Shown here: piece by piece, positions 30,212 to 39,082 of the stretch
Layout: every line of letters begins with the position of its first letter
Numbering within the stretch: the first letter of the stretch is position 1
NCBI GenBank assembly: GCA_002696485.1
Contig: NZTP01000037.1
Location: 1-47,243 of the forward strand
DNA: 47,243 nucleotides
Reading direction: 5' to 3'
Source: Altibacter sp.
GTDB lineage: Bacteria > Bacteroidota > Bacteroidia > Flavobacteriales > Flavobacteriaceae
The notes under the pieces: generated by a model
What the model saw: only the letters and a program-made list of their open reading frames with translations
The model's database searches: none
Told to the model about the DNA's origin: nothing
Made by a program: the position numbers and the translations under genes

Positions 30212-30242
30212 AAAATCCCATCGTCTAGTAAGGTGGGGTTTT
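30212..30242 (+). terminator. Terminator after hpd
   Basis: AAAATCCCATC (30212-30222) pairs with GGTGGGGTTTT (30232-30242), 11 bp including two G-T pairs, around a nine-base loop. The T-run is short but is preceded by an A-run, so it could also act on minus-strand transcripts. Confidence 0.75.
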
Positions 30243-30295
30243 CCAATTTGGAACAGATGTTGTATATGCTGTAAAGAACGTAAGAACCCAAATCT

Positions 30296-31066
30296 ATGAA
30301 AAAGCTACTTATATTACTACTCCTTTGTACTTTGGGGACCGGTGTTGCACAAAACAAAGCGTATGAAGACGGGGAATGGTTCAAGTTTCGGGTGCATTAT
30401 GGTTTTGTTACAGCAGGCTATGCTACTTTGGGTGTCGATAATGCTTTCCTGAACGGGAAAGAGGTGTATCATATAAAGGGAGAAGGTCGCACCATAGGGA
30501 TGTCTAAGTGGTTCTTTCCGGTAGAGGATTATTACCAATCCTATGTGGATAAGAAAAAAGACATCCCATACCGTTTTATTAGAAAGATTGATGAAGGAGG
30601 CCATACGAAGGATATTCAGATCGACTTCAATCACGATACCAACAAGGCGCTGGTTTATAATAAAAAGCACAATGAAAAGGACTTGGTTTCTTTTCCGAAG
30701 AACGCACAAGACATGGTATCTTCGTTCTACTACTTGCGCAATAATTTGGATGTACGCAATTTGAAGGAAGGTGACACCGTAGATATGGACATGTTTTTTG
30801 ACAAAGAGAATTACAAGTTTCGACTAAAATTCTTGGGAAGAGAAACCTTAAAAACTACCTTTGGAAAAGTGCAGTGTCTCATCTTTCGACCTTACGTGCA
30901 GGCCGGAAGAGTTTTTAAGGAGAAGGAGAGTTTGACGGTTTGGGTAAGTGACGATGAAAACAAAATGCCAATGCTTATTAAGGCAGATCTAGCCGTAGGC
31001 TCATTGAAAGCAACATTAATTCAATTTAAGGGACTGAAACATCCGTTTAAAATTATTGCAGATTAA
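30296..31066 (+). CDS. DUF3108 domain exported protein
   Basis: A 256-residue exported protein. The signal peptide is M-K-K-L-L-I followed by a Leu-rich core, with cleavage near G-V-A-Q (about residue 19). The mature part matches DUF3108: G-E-W-F-K-F-R-V-H-Y-G-F-V-T-A-G-Y-A-T-L, then Y-H-I-K-G-E-G-R-T, the E-D-Y-Y-Q-S-Y-V-D block, and a C-terminal V-W-V-S-D-D-E-N-K-M-P. This is a beta-rich periplasmic domain related to lipid- or polymer-binding folds, with no known enzymatic residues. The kynA start lies three bases after its stop, so the two are co-transcribed. Function is not known. A link to tryptophan catabolism is not obvious and may be only positional. Confidence 0.85.
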   Translation: MKKLLILLLLCTLGTGVAQNKAYEDGEWFKFRVHYGFVTAGYATLGVDNAFLNGKEVYHIKGEGRTIGMSKWFFPVEDYYQSYVDKKKDIPYRFIRKIDEGGHTKDIQIDFNHDTNKALVYNKKHNEKDLVSFPKNAQDMVSSFYYLRNNLDVRNLKEGDTVDMDMFFDKENYKFRLKFLGRETLKTTFGKVQCLIFRPYVQAGRVFKEKESLTVWVSDDENKMPMLIKADLAVGSLKATLIQFKGLKHPFKIIAD

Positions 31067-31069
31067 TCT

Positions 31070-32002
31070 ATGAAGATAACCCCCGAGACCCAAAAATTAC
31101 TGGAACAACTCGATACCAAGTACAATGCAATAGGTCAAGATTTAGACACGCATTTAGAGGGGCTGTTGTATGGAAAACCCATGACCTATTGGGATTACAT
31201 CCAAACCGATGCCCTGTTAAATTTACAAACACAACGCACTACCTTGCCCGATGAAATGGTATTTATCATGTATCATCAAATCAACGAACTTTTGTTCAAG
31301 ATGATCCTTTGGGAGATCGGTCAAGTGGCCCATACCAAAAAGATCACGGCTTCATTCTTTTCGACCAAGTTGATGCGTATTAGTCGATATTTTGATATGC
31401 TCACCTCCTCTTTCACCATTATGGGAGAAGGAATGGAAGTGGAACAGTACATGAAGTTTCGAACTACGTTGACTCCGGCCAGTGGTTTTCAGAGTGCACA
31501 ATACCGAAAGATCGAATTTGCATCCACAGACCTCATCAATTTGATCGATGCTCGCTTTAGAGATACGATAGACCGCAACACACCCTTCGAACATGCACTA
31601 GAACACCTCTATTGGCAGGCAGCGGGAAAAGACTATAAGACCGGAAAAAAATCGTACTTACTAAAAGCTTTTGAAGAAAAGTATAAAAACGAATTTATAA
31701 CCTTTGCAGAAGAATATAATACTATAAATTTGTACGCAAAGTTTAAAGAGCTCCCTCAAGAAGTAAAAGAGGACCCAAAATTAAGGAATGCAATGCGTCA
31801 TTATGACTATACGGTCAACTTTACTTGGGTCATGTCTCATTATAATACCGCCAATAAGTATTTGAACATGAACAACAAAGCAGTAGAGGCAACGGGAGGA
31901 AGCGAATGGACAAAATACATGCATCCAAAATATCAGCGACGTATCTTTTTCCCCGAAGTATGGACCGAGCAGGAATTAAAAGATTGGGGAAAGAATGTGT
32001 AG
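31070..32002 (+). CDS. kynA: Tryptophan 2,3-dioxygenase
   Basis: A 310-residue haem dioxygenase that converts L-tryptophan to N-formylkynurenine, the first step of the kynurenine route. Family landmarks are the substrate-binding F-I-M-Y-H-Q-I-N-E-L-L-F-K helix, T-P-A-S-G-F-Q-S, and near the C-terminus W-V-M-S-H-Y, whose His is the likely haem ligand. A-T-G-G-S-E-W-T-K-Y-M-H-P follows, closing the active site. It lacks the ~60 extra residues of animal forms. It starts three bases after the DUF3108 gene and the M23 peptidase gene follows 21 bases later. Other kynurenine genes are not in this window. Confidence 0.93.
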   Translation: MKITPETQKLLEQLDTKYNAIGQDLDTHLEGLLYGKPMTYWDYIQTDALLNLQTQRTTLPDEMVFIMYHQINELLFKMILWEIGQVAHTKKITASFFSTKLMRISRYFDMLTSSFTIMGEGMEVEQYMKFRTTLTPASGFQSAQYRKIEFASTDLINLIDARFRDTIDRNTPFEHALEHLYWQAAGKDYKTGKKSYLLKAFEEKYKNEFITFAEEYNTINLYAKFKELPQEVKEDPKLRNAMRHYDYTVNFTWVMSHYNTANKYLNMNNKAVEATGGSEWTKYMHPKYQRRIFFPEVWTEQELKDWGKNV

Positions 32003-32023
32003 CAAAGAAAAAGAATACTTAAA

Positions 32024-33247
32024 TTGAAGAAATTAACATACCTACTTCCCCTTATTTTCGCTTTCATTGGTTGCGAGTCGACCAAAGATGATATCCTCGA
32101 AGAAGAACTAATTGAAGAGATCCAGCTAATTGAAGAATACGGCTATACGCTTAACGATTTCAACGTGATACGCGATACCATTCGTCCCGGCGATACTTTT
32201 GGCGTGATCCTAGATGCAAATGGAGTGCCCCAGCAAAAGATTTTTGAAGTAGCGAATAAATTTAAAGACAGTTTTGACGTAAGACGTATAGTAGTTGGAA
32301 AACCCTACGTACTGCTCAATTCGAAGGATTCCTTAAACAAGACTCAAGTATTCATTTACGAAAAGAACAAGACAGATTTTGCCGTGGTCGATTTTCGTGA
32401 TTCGGTGAATTGTTACAACGACACCAAACCCATTCGATTCGAAGAACGAGTAGCTTCAGGAATTATCACTAGTTCGCTTTCTGAAACAATGCAGGATCGA
32501 AATTTGAGTCCTTATATGACAGACCGTTTGGCAAACATCTTTGCCTGGACAGTTAACTTTTTCCACCTTCAGGAAGGAGACCGATTTAAGGTGGTCTATA
32601 CCGAAAAATTTATCAATGATACGATTTCAGCAGGGTTGGAAGATATTAAAGCAGCGTATTTCGAACACCGAGGGAAACCCCTGTACGCTTTCAACTATCA
32701 AACTGACAGCATCAATAATGTCGCAGACTATTACGATGATAAGGCAGATAACTTACGCCGCGCATTCTTAAAATCACCTATCAAGTTCAATTTTAGGATC
32801 TCATCCCGATACAACTTGAACCGGCGCATTAAATACTATGGTTACAAGTTGCGACCTCACAAGGGGACCGATTTTGCAGCGCCTCTGGGAACACCAATTC
32901 TAGCCACAGCTGATGGTACGGTAACCAAATCGGAACATCGGGGAGGTAACGGGAATTATGTAAAAATCAAACACAACAGTACCTTCGAGACCCAATATCT
33001 GCACATGAAGAAGCGAAATGTTCGCGTGGGAGAATATGTTCGTCAAGGAGATGTGATTGGCTGGATCGGGATGACCGGAAATACCGGAGGCCCACACGTA
33101 TGCTATCGATTCTGGAAGAATGGCAAGCAAGTAGATCCATTTAAAGAAGATCTTCCTTTCTCCAAACCGCTACCAACAGAATATCACGAAGATTATTTTC
33201 AATTCATGAATCCGTTAAAAGACCAATTGGATTGTATTGAATATTGA
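32024..33247 (+). CDS. M23 family peptidase lipoprotein with H-to-C change at the zinc site
   Basis: A 407-residue envelope peptidase. Translation must begin at the TTG at 32024, because a lipoprotein signal starts there (M-K-K-L-T-Y, hydrophobic core, F-I-G-C with C17) and there is no ATG nearby. The M23 domain spans about 270-385: zinc ligands H279 and D283 (H-K-G-T-D-F), H327 (Y-L-H-M), and the last motif G-P-H-V-C-Y-R-F with H358 and C360 where most members have H-x-H. Cys could still ligate zinc. I recall this variant as common in Bacteroidota. M23 enzymes cut peptidoglycan cross-links. The N-terminal ~250 residues probably regulate or position the domain. Last gene of the DUF3108-kynA unit. 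Confidence 0.9.
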   Translation: MKKLTYLLPLIFAFIGCESTKDDILEEELIEEIQLIEEYGYTLNDFNVIRDTIRPGDTFGVILDANGVPQQKIFEVANKFKDSFDVRRIVVGKPYVLLNSKDSLNKTQVFIYEKNKTDFAVVDFRDSVNCYNDTKPIRFEERVASGIITSSLSETMQDRNLSPYMTDRLANIFAWTVNFFHLQEGDRFKVVYTEKFINDTISAGLEDIKAAYFEHRGKPLYAFNYQTDSINNVADYYDDKADNLRRAFLKSPIKFNFRISSRYNLNRRIKYYGYKLRPHKGTDFAAPLGTPILATADGTVTKSEHRGGNGNYVKIKHNSTFETQYLHMKKRNVRVGEYVRQGDVIGWIGMTGNTGGPHVCYRFWKNGKQVDPFKEDLPFSKPLPTEYHEDYFQFMNPLKDQLDCIEY

Positions 33248-33394
33248 GCATCATCGCAGATATGTTGATAACCTTGTTATTAATTAAAGGGCTGTTAATT
33301 AATATCTTAGCTTTTTCATACTACTTTTAGTTAGCGTTTTATTTATTGTTGATTTCTTAACCTTTTACATGGTGAAAGATGTTTGCTTTTGATA

Positions 33395-33402
33395 TACTTT
33401 TG
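33395..33402 (+). promoter_or_regulatory. -7 box of the TonB-dependent receptor gene at 33433
   Basis: TACTTTTG matches TAnnTTTG, 30 bases upstream of the ATG. The preceding ~150 bases are AT-rich without another gene. A TTG at the standard -33 spacing is not seen. Confidence 0.5.
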
Positions 33403-33432
33403 CCGCAAAATTTGTAACCAAAACTAACAAAC

Positions 33433-36009
33433 ATGAAAAAACTTCTACTCATCTTTATTTTATTAGGCAGTGTTACTGCTTTTTCTCAAGGGACCGTCTC
33501 AGGAACCTTGATCGACAATGAGACCGGCGATGCTTTACCTACGGCTAATATTGTAGAGACCGGAACATTAAATGGAACTGTTTCCGATTTTGATGGAAAT
33601 TTCACCTTGGAAGTATCCAAAAATCAAGGTTCCATAACGATCTCGTTTGTGGGATATGCACCAAAGAAGGTAAACTATACCTTGACAAACGGTACGGCAA
33701 ACCTCGGAAACATCACTATCGAACTTGATGCAGATGCGCTGGGCGAGATCGTGATCGTTGGAACAGGAGTTATCGATTTGGCGGACGACCGCAAAACTCC
33801 TGTGGCTGTGTCGACCATCACCGCAAGAGAGATCCAATCCAAAGCGACCGGTAACGTTGAATTTACTGAAGCAATGAAAAATACACCTTCGGTGTACGTA
33901 GCCAATCAGGCCGGGGGCTTCGGAGATAGCCAAGTATTTCTTCGTGGTTTTGATGATACCAATACGGCCTACCTATTAAATGGTCAACCTATTAACAGCG
34001 TGGAAGACGGTCGCATCTTCTGGTCTAACTGGGCCGGGATGGCCGATGTTGCCAATGCCATCCAGATCCAGCGTGGTCTGGGTTCTTCAAAACTCGCCAT
34101 TTCTTCAGTAGGGGGTACCGTAAACATCATTTCTAAGACTACCGATAAGAAGCAAGGTGGTTTTACACGCTTTTTAGCAGGTAACGACAGTTACTTTAAA
34201 GGGACCGCAGCCTACGATACCGGCCTAAATGAAAAAGGCTGGGCATTCTCTTTCCTTTTGGATTACTGGCAGGCCCATAGAAAATTTGCTGAGGGAACAG
34301 CAGGACAAGGTCAAAACTATCTGTTCTCGGTAGGGTATAAACCTAACGAGAAACACGCTTTCAACTTTTTGATCACGGGAGCACCACAGTATCACGATCA
34401 GAATTTTTCAAAATCACTGGAGGATTATGCCTTATACGGTGAGAAGTACAATGGGAATTCAGGTTTTTTAAATGGAAGCCGTGAAACCTTCCGAAGAAAT
34501 TATTACCACAAACCTGTACTTAACTTGAACTGGGATTTTGACATCAATGAGAAAACAGACCTTTCAACTGTGTTGTATGCCTCTTGGGGTCGCGGTGGTG
34601 GAACCGGAGATCTAGGGCGTGCTTCGACCCCGCGAAATGAGTTTGGACAGGTCGATTTTGATCAATTGGTGGCAAATAACATTGCCAATGCAGAGAATGG
34701 TATAGGTGTGAGCAGTGGTTCACGCATTATTAGAGCTTCGGTGAATAACCATAATTGGTATGGAGCGCTTTCTAACCTTAACTATGAGGCGAACGAGAAT
34801 TGGTCTTTCAATGTAGGGTTTGATGTGCGTTTGTATCATGGTGATCACTTCAGACAAATTCATGACCTGCTGGGATTGAGAGGATACATGGATAACGATC
34901 GCGTGTTAACAACAGAGTATGGGGCAGACCCATGGAGCGCCTTGAGCGATTTTGCCCCTGAAGGAGAGCGTGTAGCCTACGACTATTCAGAAGATATCAA
35001 CTATCAAGGTGTTTTTGTACAAGTTGAATATACTGCAGGTGGGTTCTCTGCTTTTTTCCAAGGTGCCTTCTCAAACCAATCTTTTCAGCGGGAAGGACGC
35101 TTTGAGGCATCTCCCGACGGATTAGGAGAATCTGAAAAACTCAACAAGACCGGTTACAATGTTAAAGGAGGTATTGGATATGCCTTCGATGACAACCACT
35201 CCATATTTGCCAATGCCGGCTATTATTCTCGTCAGCCGTATTTAGATAATATCTTTGCCGATATCCGAAACAGCAATGCCCTAGCAGAACCGGAAGTGGA
35301 CAATGAAGCTATAACAGGAATTGAAGGAGGCTATCGCTTTCAAAACGATAACTTTAGGCTGAACCTCGATATTTACAGAACCGAATGGGGAAATCGTTTC
35401 TTGGCTACCGGCGGAGTAGACAGCACAGATCCTAACAACCCTATTGGTTTTACCGATCGTTATACCGACGTAACCCAACTACATCAAGGGGTGGAATTTG
35501 ATTTCGAATATCGTCCCGATGGCGGTGGCTGGAAATTACGTGGTTTTGGTTCTATTGGGAATTGGAAATTTGAAGGATCGACGCCGTTTACTCGTCAAAA
35601 TGACGATACAGGTGCCTTTATACAGAGTGGAACCTTGGATCTTTCAGGAACGAAGGTGGGTAATGCAGCTCAAACATCGTTTGGAGCAGGAGCCACATGG
35701 AATATTACCGATGGTCTAAGCGTAGATGCAGATTATAATATCTACGCAGACCTTTATGGATTCGTGGATCCTTCTGATGTGATCGAAGCGGCACAAGCAG
35801 GAATGACCTACCAGCCGGAACGTCTTCGTTCGTATAATTTAGTAGACGCAGGACTTACTTATCGGTTCCTGTTTGGAAGCAATAAGCTTACTTTCCGAGG
35901 GAATGTGTACAATCTCTTTAATGAAGTGTACATCAGCCAGCAGGATGCGTTTGGGATTTTCTTCGGAATTGGAAGAACCTATAATGCAAGCTTACGCTAC
36001 GATTTTTAG
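33433..36009 (+). CDS. TonB-dependent receptor with carboxypeptidase-regulatory-like N-domain
   Basis: An 858-residue outer-membrane receptor. Signal peptide 1-19 (cleavage after A-F-S-Q). A CarboxypepD-reg-like domain covers residues 20-100 (V-S-G-T-L-I-D-N-E-T-G; A-N-I-V-E-T-G-T-L-N-G-T-V-S-D-F-D-G-N-F). The TonB box/linker E-I-V-I-V-G-T-G is followed by the plug (about 120-240: T-P-S-V-Y-V, F-L-R-G-F-D-D-T-N-T, I-Q-R-G-L-G-S-S-K, G-G-T-V-N-I-I-S-K). A ~22-strand barrel ends S-L-R-Y-D-F. The barrel is smaller than that of SusC proteins and no SusD partner is adjacent, so it is a stand-alone receptor. The substrate is unknown; no siderophore, cobalamin or sugar genes flank it. Confidence 0.9.
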   Translation: MKKLLLIFILLGSVTAFSQGTVSGTLIDNETGDALPTANIVETGTLNGTVSDFDGNFTLEVSKNQGSITISFVGYAPKKVNYTLTNGTANLGNITIELDADALGEIVIVGTGVIDLADDRKTPVAVSTITAREIQSKATGNVEFTEAMKNTPSVYVANQAGGFGDSQVFLRGFDDTNTAYLLNGQPINSVEDGRIFWSNWAGMADVANAIQIQRGLGSSKLAISSVGGTVNIISKTTDKKQGGFTRFLAGNDSYFKGTAAYDTGLNEKGWAFSFLLDYWQAHRKFAEGTAGQGQNYLFSVGYKPNEKHAFNFLITGAPQYHDQNFSKSLEDYALYGEKYNGNSGFLNGSRETFRRNYYHKPVLNLNWDFDINEKTDLSTVLYASWGRGGGTGDLGRASTPRNEFGQVDFDQLVANNIANAENGIGVSSGSRIIRASVNNHNWYGALSNLNYEANENWSFNVGFDVRLYHGDHFRQIHDLLGLRGYMDNDRVLTTEYGADPWSALSDFAPEGERVAYDYSEDINYQGVFVQVEYTAGGFSAFFQGAFSNQSFQREGRFEASPDGLGESEKLNKTGYNVKGGIGYAFDDNHSIFANAGYYSRQPYLDNIFADIRNSNALAEPEVDNEAITGIEGGYRFQNDNFRLNLDIYRTEWGNRFLATGGVDSTDPNNPIGFTDRYTDVTQLHQGVEFDFEYRPDGGGWKLRGFGSIGNWKFEGSTPFTRQNDDTGAFIQSGTLDLSGTKVGNAAQTSFGAGATWNITDGLSVDADYNIYADLYGFVDPSDVIEAAQAGMTYQPERLRSYNLVDAGLTYRFLFGSNKLTFRGNVYNLFNEVYISQQDAFGIFFGIGRTYNASLRYDF

Positions 36010-36034
36010 CAGAAGAGCGAATAGAATAATTAAG

Positions 36035-36065
36035 AACCGCTTCTTGAGAAAGAAGCGGTTTTTTT
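36035..36065 (+). terminator. Terminator after the TonB receptor gene
   Basis: AACCGCTTCTT (36035-36045), GAGA tetraloop, AAGAAGCGGTT (36050-36060) and a T-run to 36065: an 11-bp perfect stem. Confidence 0.9.
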
Positions 36066-36107
36066 ATAAATATGAAGTATCTTTACGATCATCAAAACAC
36101 AAACAGC

Positions 36108-36551
36108 ATGTATACAACTATACAACTTATTCATTCCTGGTGGGCATACCTCGTCCTTTTTATAGTGCTTATTGCCACCATTAATGCACTCGCAGGATAT
36201 GCAGGGAATAAGGAATACACTCCCAAGGATTTCAGGATTGCGCTCTTTGCTTTAATAGTGACACACCTTCAATTCTTAATAGGGCTGATCCTGTACTTCG
36301 TATCACCTTTAGGCCTTCAGAATATATCGAACAACGGTATGGGTGAGGTTATGAAGAATTCGGAATTCAGACTTTATGCGGTGGAACATCCGCTCATTAT
36401 GATCATTACTGTAGTGTTGATAACTATAGGTTATTCAAAACATAAAAAGAAATTAGTCTCTAAGCCCAAGTTTAAAATGTTGGCAATTTTCTATACCTTA
36501 GGACTTGTATTCATGCTGAGTAGAATCCCTTGGCAGCAATGGTTTAATTAA
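36108..36551 (+). CDS. Small four-helix membrane protein (cytochrome b-like annotation family)
   Basis: A 147-residue integral membrane protein with four hydrophobic helices: near residues 8-28 (H-S-W-W-A-Y), 48-68 (V-T-H-L-Q-F-L-I-G), 91-108 (V-E-H-P-L-I-M-I) and 120-142. Each of the first three helices carries a His (I-H-S-W, T-H-L-Q, E-H-P-L), so haem binding is conceivable. Related flavobacterial proteins are often labelled cytochrome B. The ATG at 36108 (M-Y-T-T-I-Q-L-I-H-S) matches how I recall the family beginning. An in-frame ATG at 36072 would add twelve residues and lies just after the terminator T-run. Function is unknown. Confidence 0.72.
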   Translation: MYTTIQLIHSWWAYLVLFIVLIATINALAGYAGNKEYTPKDFRIALFALIVTHLQFLIGLILYFVSPLGLQNISNNGMGEVMKNSEFRLYAVEHPLIMIITVVLITIGYSKHKKKLVSKPKFKMLAIFYTLGLVFMLSRIPWQQWFN

Positions 36552-36655
36552 CCGAAAGGAATAGACTTGAGGAAATAAGCTAAGAAATGTGCTAATTTTT
36601 GCATAACGACAGGGAGAAATGAGGTAATTTAGGAGTAACAACCTAATATAATAGT

Positions 36656-37192
36656 ATGCCCATTAAACAAAAAATTAACTTTCTGGTCGTGGAAGACATG
36701 GTCTCCGATTCCTTTTTGTTGCAACGTCAACTAAAGAAAGCATGTGAAGACCCTGAGATCCGTTTTGCAGACTCTAAACTTTCCCTTATCAATGCATTGA
36801 AGTCTTATGTGCCCGATTTTGTGCTGTGTGATTTTAACTTAAACGGTTTTGACGCTTTTGACGTAATCGAGATTATAAAAGATTACAATGCCATCATCCC
36901 GGTAATTGTTATTACGGGACAACTTAAGGTAGAAGAGAATGCTGAATTACTTATAGAAAAGGGTGCTTCAGGATTTTTCCTTAAAGATCCCATGGATGAA
37001 TTGCACGAAAAATTGGAACCACTCTTCGTCCGTTTGTTGGACGAGAAGAAGGAAGCCCTTCGAAAGATCAGCAGACAACGGGTGGAAACTGACTCCTATC
37101 ATAAAAATTCTGATTATTTTAGACAACACGGCGCTAAAGGTGAAAAGAAGCCTGGTATTATTAATTTCTTTAAACGACTACTATCCCGCTAA
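36656..37192 (+). CDS. Single-domain response regulator with basic C-terminal extension
   Basis: A 178-residue protein whose first ~130 residues form a CheY-like receiver domain. The acidic pocket is E13/D14 (V-V-E-D), the phospho-acceptor is D59 (V-L-C-D-F-N-L), the Thr is in V-I-T-G, and the Lys is in F-L-K-D-P. There is no DNA-binding output domain. Instead a ~45-residue charged tail ends I-I-N-F-F-K-R-L-L-S-R, a short amphipathic helix that might touch the membrane or a partner. The CHASE3 histidine kinase gene starts nine bases later, and a second receiver gene follows that, so this is one member of a three-gene phosphorelay set. Confidence 0.88.
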   Translation: MPIKQKINFLVVEDMVSDSFLLQRQLKKACEDPEIRFADSKLSLINALKSYVPDFVLCDFNLNGFDAFDVIEIIKDYNAIIPVIVITGQLKVEENAELLIEKGASGFFLKDPMDELHEKLEPLFVRLLDEKKEALRKISRQRVETDSYHKNSDYFRQHGAKGEKKPGIINFFKRLLSR

Positions 37193-37201
37193 TTAGCCGG
37201 T

Positions 37202-38626
37202 ATGCATAGAAAGCAAGCAAAAAAAATACTTTCCTCCATCTACTTGAATCTCATTACGCTGTTAGGGATTATCGTATTGTTGGGTGTGATCGTGATCATG
37301 AGTTTTCAATCACAAGACTGGCTATTGAACACTTCTGAAGTAAGGAATAAGATACTGGAGACGCATGCTGCTATTAACAGTGTAGAAAGTAAGAACAAAA
37401 CTTTTCTTATTACCGGAGAACGTATCAATCGCGAACGTTACAAATCGGCAGAATTGTTAGCTGACGTAAAGATTGTCGATTTAAAGGAGCGTACCACAAC
37501 CAACGATGATCAACAAGAAAATGTAAAAAAGTTAGACAGTCTTTTTCAACTAAAAAAGGCTGAGATGTCAGAATTAGTCGCCCTTCATGACACCGGTGAC
37601 ACGATGGAAGCTGTAAGTATAGTCAGTTCAATCTCACGCCAAGAATTAAAGAATGAAATTGCCGAAGTCATCGAAGATATGTTGGAGGTGAACGAACAAT
37701 TATTTACAAATAGAAATAAAGATTTTAATCTTTATTATTACGCTTCTATCCTTATTCTTTTGTTTGGGATTGGTTATATGATCTACGGACTTTACAGGGT
37801 AAAAAGTCAATTAATCCCAATTTTTGAACGACTGAATAATGCCAATGAAATTCTAAATAAAGAGATCGATCTTAAAAATAGTGAGATAACACTTCGGCAA
37901 AAGCAAATGGCTATTAATGAGCAGCTCATTGATCAGCTGAAGGAGAAGAACAAAGAACTGAATCAGTTTGCATATATCGCCTCCCACGACCTTCAAGAAC
38001 CCTTGCGCACCGTCGACAATTTTGTGACCATCTTTGAAGATGATTATGCCGAAAAACTGGACGACGATGCACACACCTATTTCGATTTTATAAAAGGGGC
38101 CACTTCGCGGATGCGAAATCTCATCAACGGCCTACTGCAATATAGTAGGATAGGTAGATCGGGCGAGATTGAAGCGGTGAACCTTAATGACATTTTAGAG
38201 GATATTAAGAAGGATTTTGCGCAGCGTATTGAAGAAAGTGACGCGCAGATCCTTTCGCAACCCCTTCCCACCATCCAAGGCTATAAAATTGAACTTAAAC
38301 AATTGTTCGCCAATCTCGTTGGGAACAGTTTGAAATTTGTGCCCGAAGATCGAAACCCGGTTATTAATATTGATGTCTACGAATCCAATAACAACTATCA
38401 AATTACCATTAGCGATAACGGCATTGGCATCCCCGAGAAATACCTTTCCAAAATATTCGATATGTTCACACGGCTCCATAGTGAAACAGCATACAGCGGA
38501 CAAGGGATCGGGTTGGCGTTTTGCAAAAAGATCACCGAATTGCACGGTGGAATTATCTCTGTGGATTCAAATGAAGGAGAGGGAACTACCTTCATGGTTA
38601 TTCTAAAAAAAGATTTAACTTCGTGA
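37202..38626 (+). CDS. CHASE3-domain membrane histidine kinase
   Basis: A 474-residue sensor kinase. Two membrane helices (about 15-35 and 178-198) flank a periplasmic CHASE3 domain containing the [15 protein letters not shown] block. A coiled-coil linker (200-252) leads to the dimerisation helix with phospho-acceptor H262 in [10 protein letters not shown]. The ATPase domain has [16 protein letters not shown] and G-Q-G-I-G-L-A-F. The H-D-L-Q-E-P-L-R type is close to bacteriophytochrome-family kinases, whose usual partners are single-domain receivers, as here on both sides. The stop lies one base before the downstream receiver start. The stimulus is unknown. Confidence 0.92.
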   Translation: MHRKQAKKILSSIYLNLITLLGIIVLLGVIVIMSFQSQDWLLNTSEVRNKILETHAAINSVESKNKTFLITGERINRERYKSAELLADVKIVDLKERTTTNDDQQENVKKLDSLFQLKKAEMSELVALHDTGDTMEAVSIVSSISRQELKNEIAEVIEDMLEVNEQLFTNRNKDFNLYYYASILILLFGIGYMIYGLYRVKSQLIPIFERLNNANEILNKEIDLKNSEITLRQKQMAINEQLIDQLKEKNKELNQFAYIASHDLQEPLRTVDNFVTIFEDDYAEKLDDDAHTYFDFIKGATSRMRNLINGLLQYSRIGRSGEIEAVNLNDILEDIKKDFAQRIEESDAQILSQPLPTIQGYKIELKQLFANLVGNSLKFVPEDRNPVINIDVYESNNNYQITISDNGIGIPEKYLSKIFDMFTRLHSETAYSGQGIGLAFCKKITELHGGIISVDSNEGEGTTFMVILKKDLTS

Positions 38627-38627
38627 T

Positions 38628-39047
38628 ATGAACAGATTAGAAAAAATTCTTCTTATTGACGATTCCGAATCGGATAATTTCGTCCATGAACGGTTGCTGA
38701 AAAAGGAAAATGTAGCCAAGGAGATTATTACCAAATATTCGGGAGAAGAAGCACTTGAATACCTCTCTACCATTGTAGAAAAGAAGTACCCCAAACCCGA
38801 TCTTATTTTTTTAGACATCAATATGCCCGGGATGAACGGGTGGGAATTCTTAGAGCATTATAAGGACTTGGAGATTGAAAAGAAAGGGGGGATCGTTATT
38901 ACAATGCTTACTACCTCAAGCAGTGAAGAAGATCGTATTAAAGCATCTCAAAACCCGAATATCAATCGGTTCGAGAATAAACCGCTTACCAAAGAAAGGT
39001 TATACGACATTCTGGAAAAGCATTTTCCGGACCGATTTACACCTTAG
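38628..39047 (+). CDS. Single-domain response regulator (Rcp1-like)
   Basis: A 139-residue receiver-only regulator. The acidic pair D11/D12 (L-I-D-D-S-E-S-D), phospho-acceptor D63 ([12 protein letters not shown]), T95/T96 (M-L-T-T-S) and K118 (E-N-K-P-L) are all in place. The D-D-S-E-x-D and D-I-N-M-P spacing is that of Rcp1-type regulators paired with phytochrome-like kinases. It starts one base after the CHASE3 kinase stop and must be its co-translated partner. With no output domain, it probably works by protein contact or passes phosphate on. A shared terminator with the opposing nuclease gene follows. Confidence 0.92.
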   Translation: MNRLEKILLIDDSESDNFVHERLLKKENVAKEIITKYSGEEALEYLSTIVEKKYPKPDLIFLDINMPGMNGWEFLEHYKDLEIEKKGGIVITMLTTSSSEEDRIKASQNPNINRFENKPLTKERLYDILEKHFPDRFTP

Positions 39048-39051
39048 CCAT

Positions 39052-39079
39052 AAAAAACGCCCCCTTTAGGAGCGTTTTT
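39052..39079. terminator. Bidirectional terminator between the receiver and nuclease genes
   Basis: AAAAAACGC (39052-39060) pairs with GCGTTTTT (39072-39079). An A-run lies on one side and a T-run on the other, so it can end transcripts from both convergent genes. Confidence 0.8.
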
Positions 39080-39082
39080 CTT

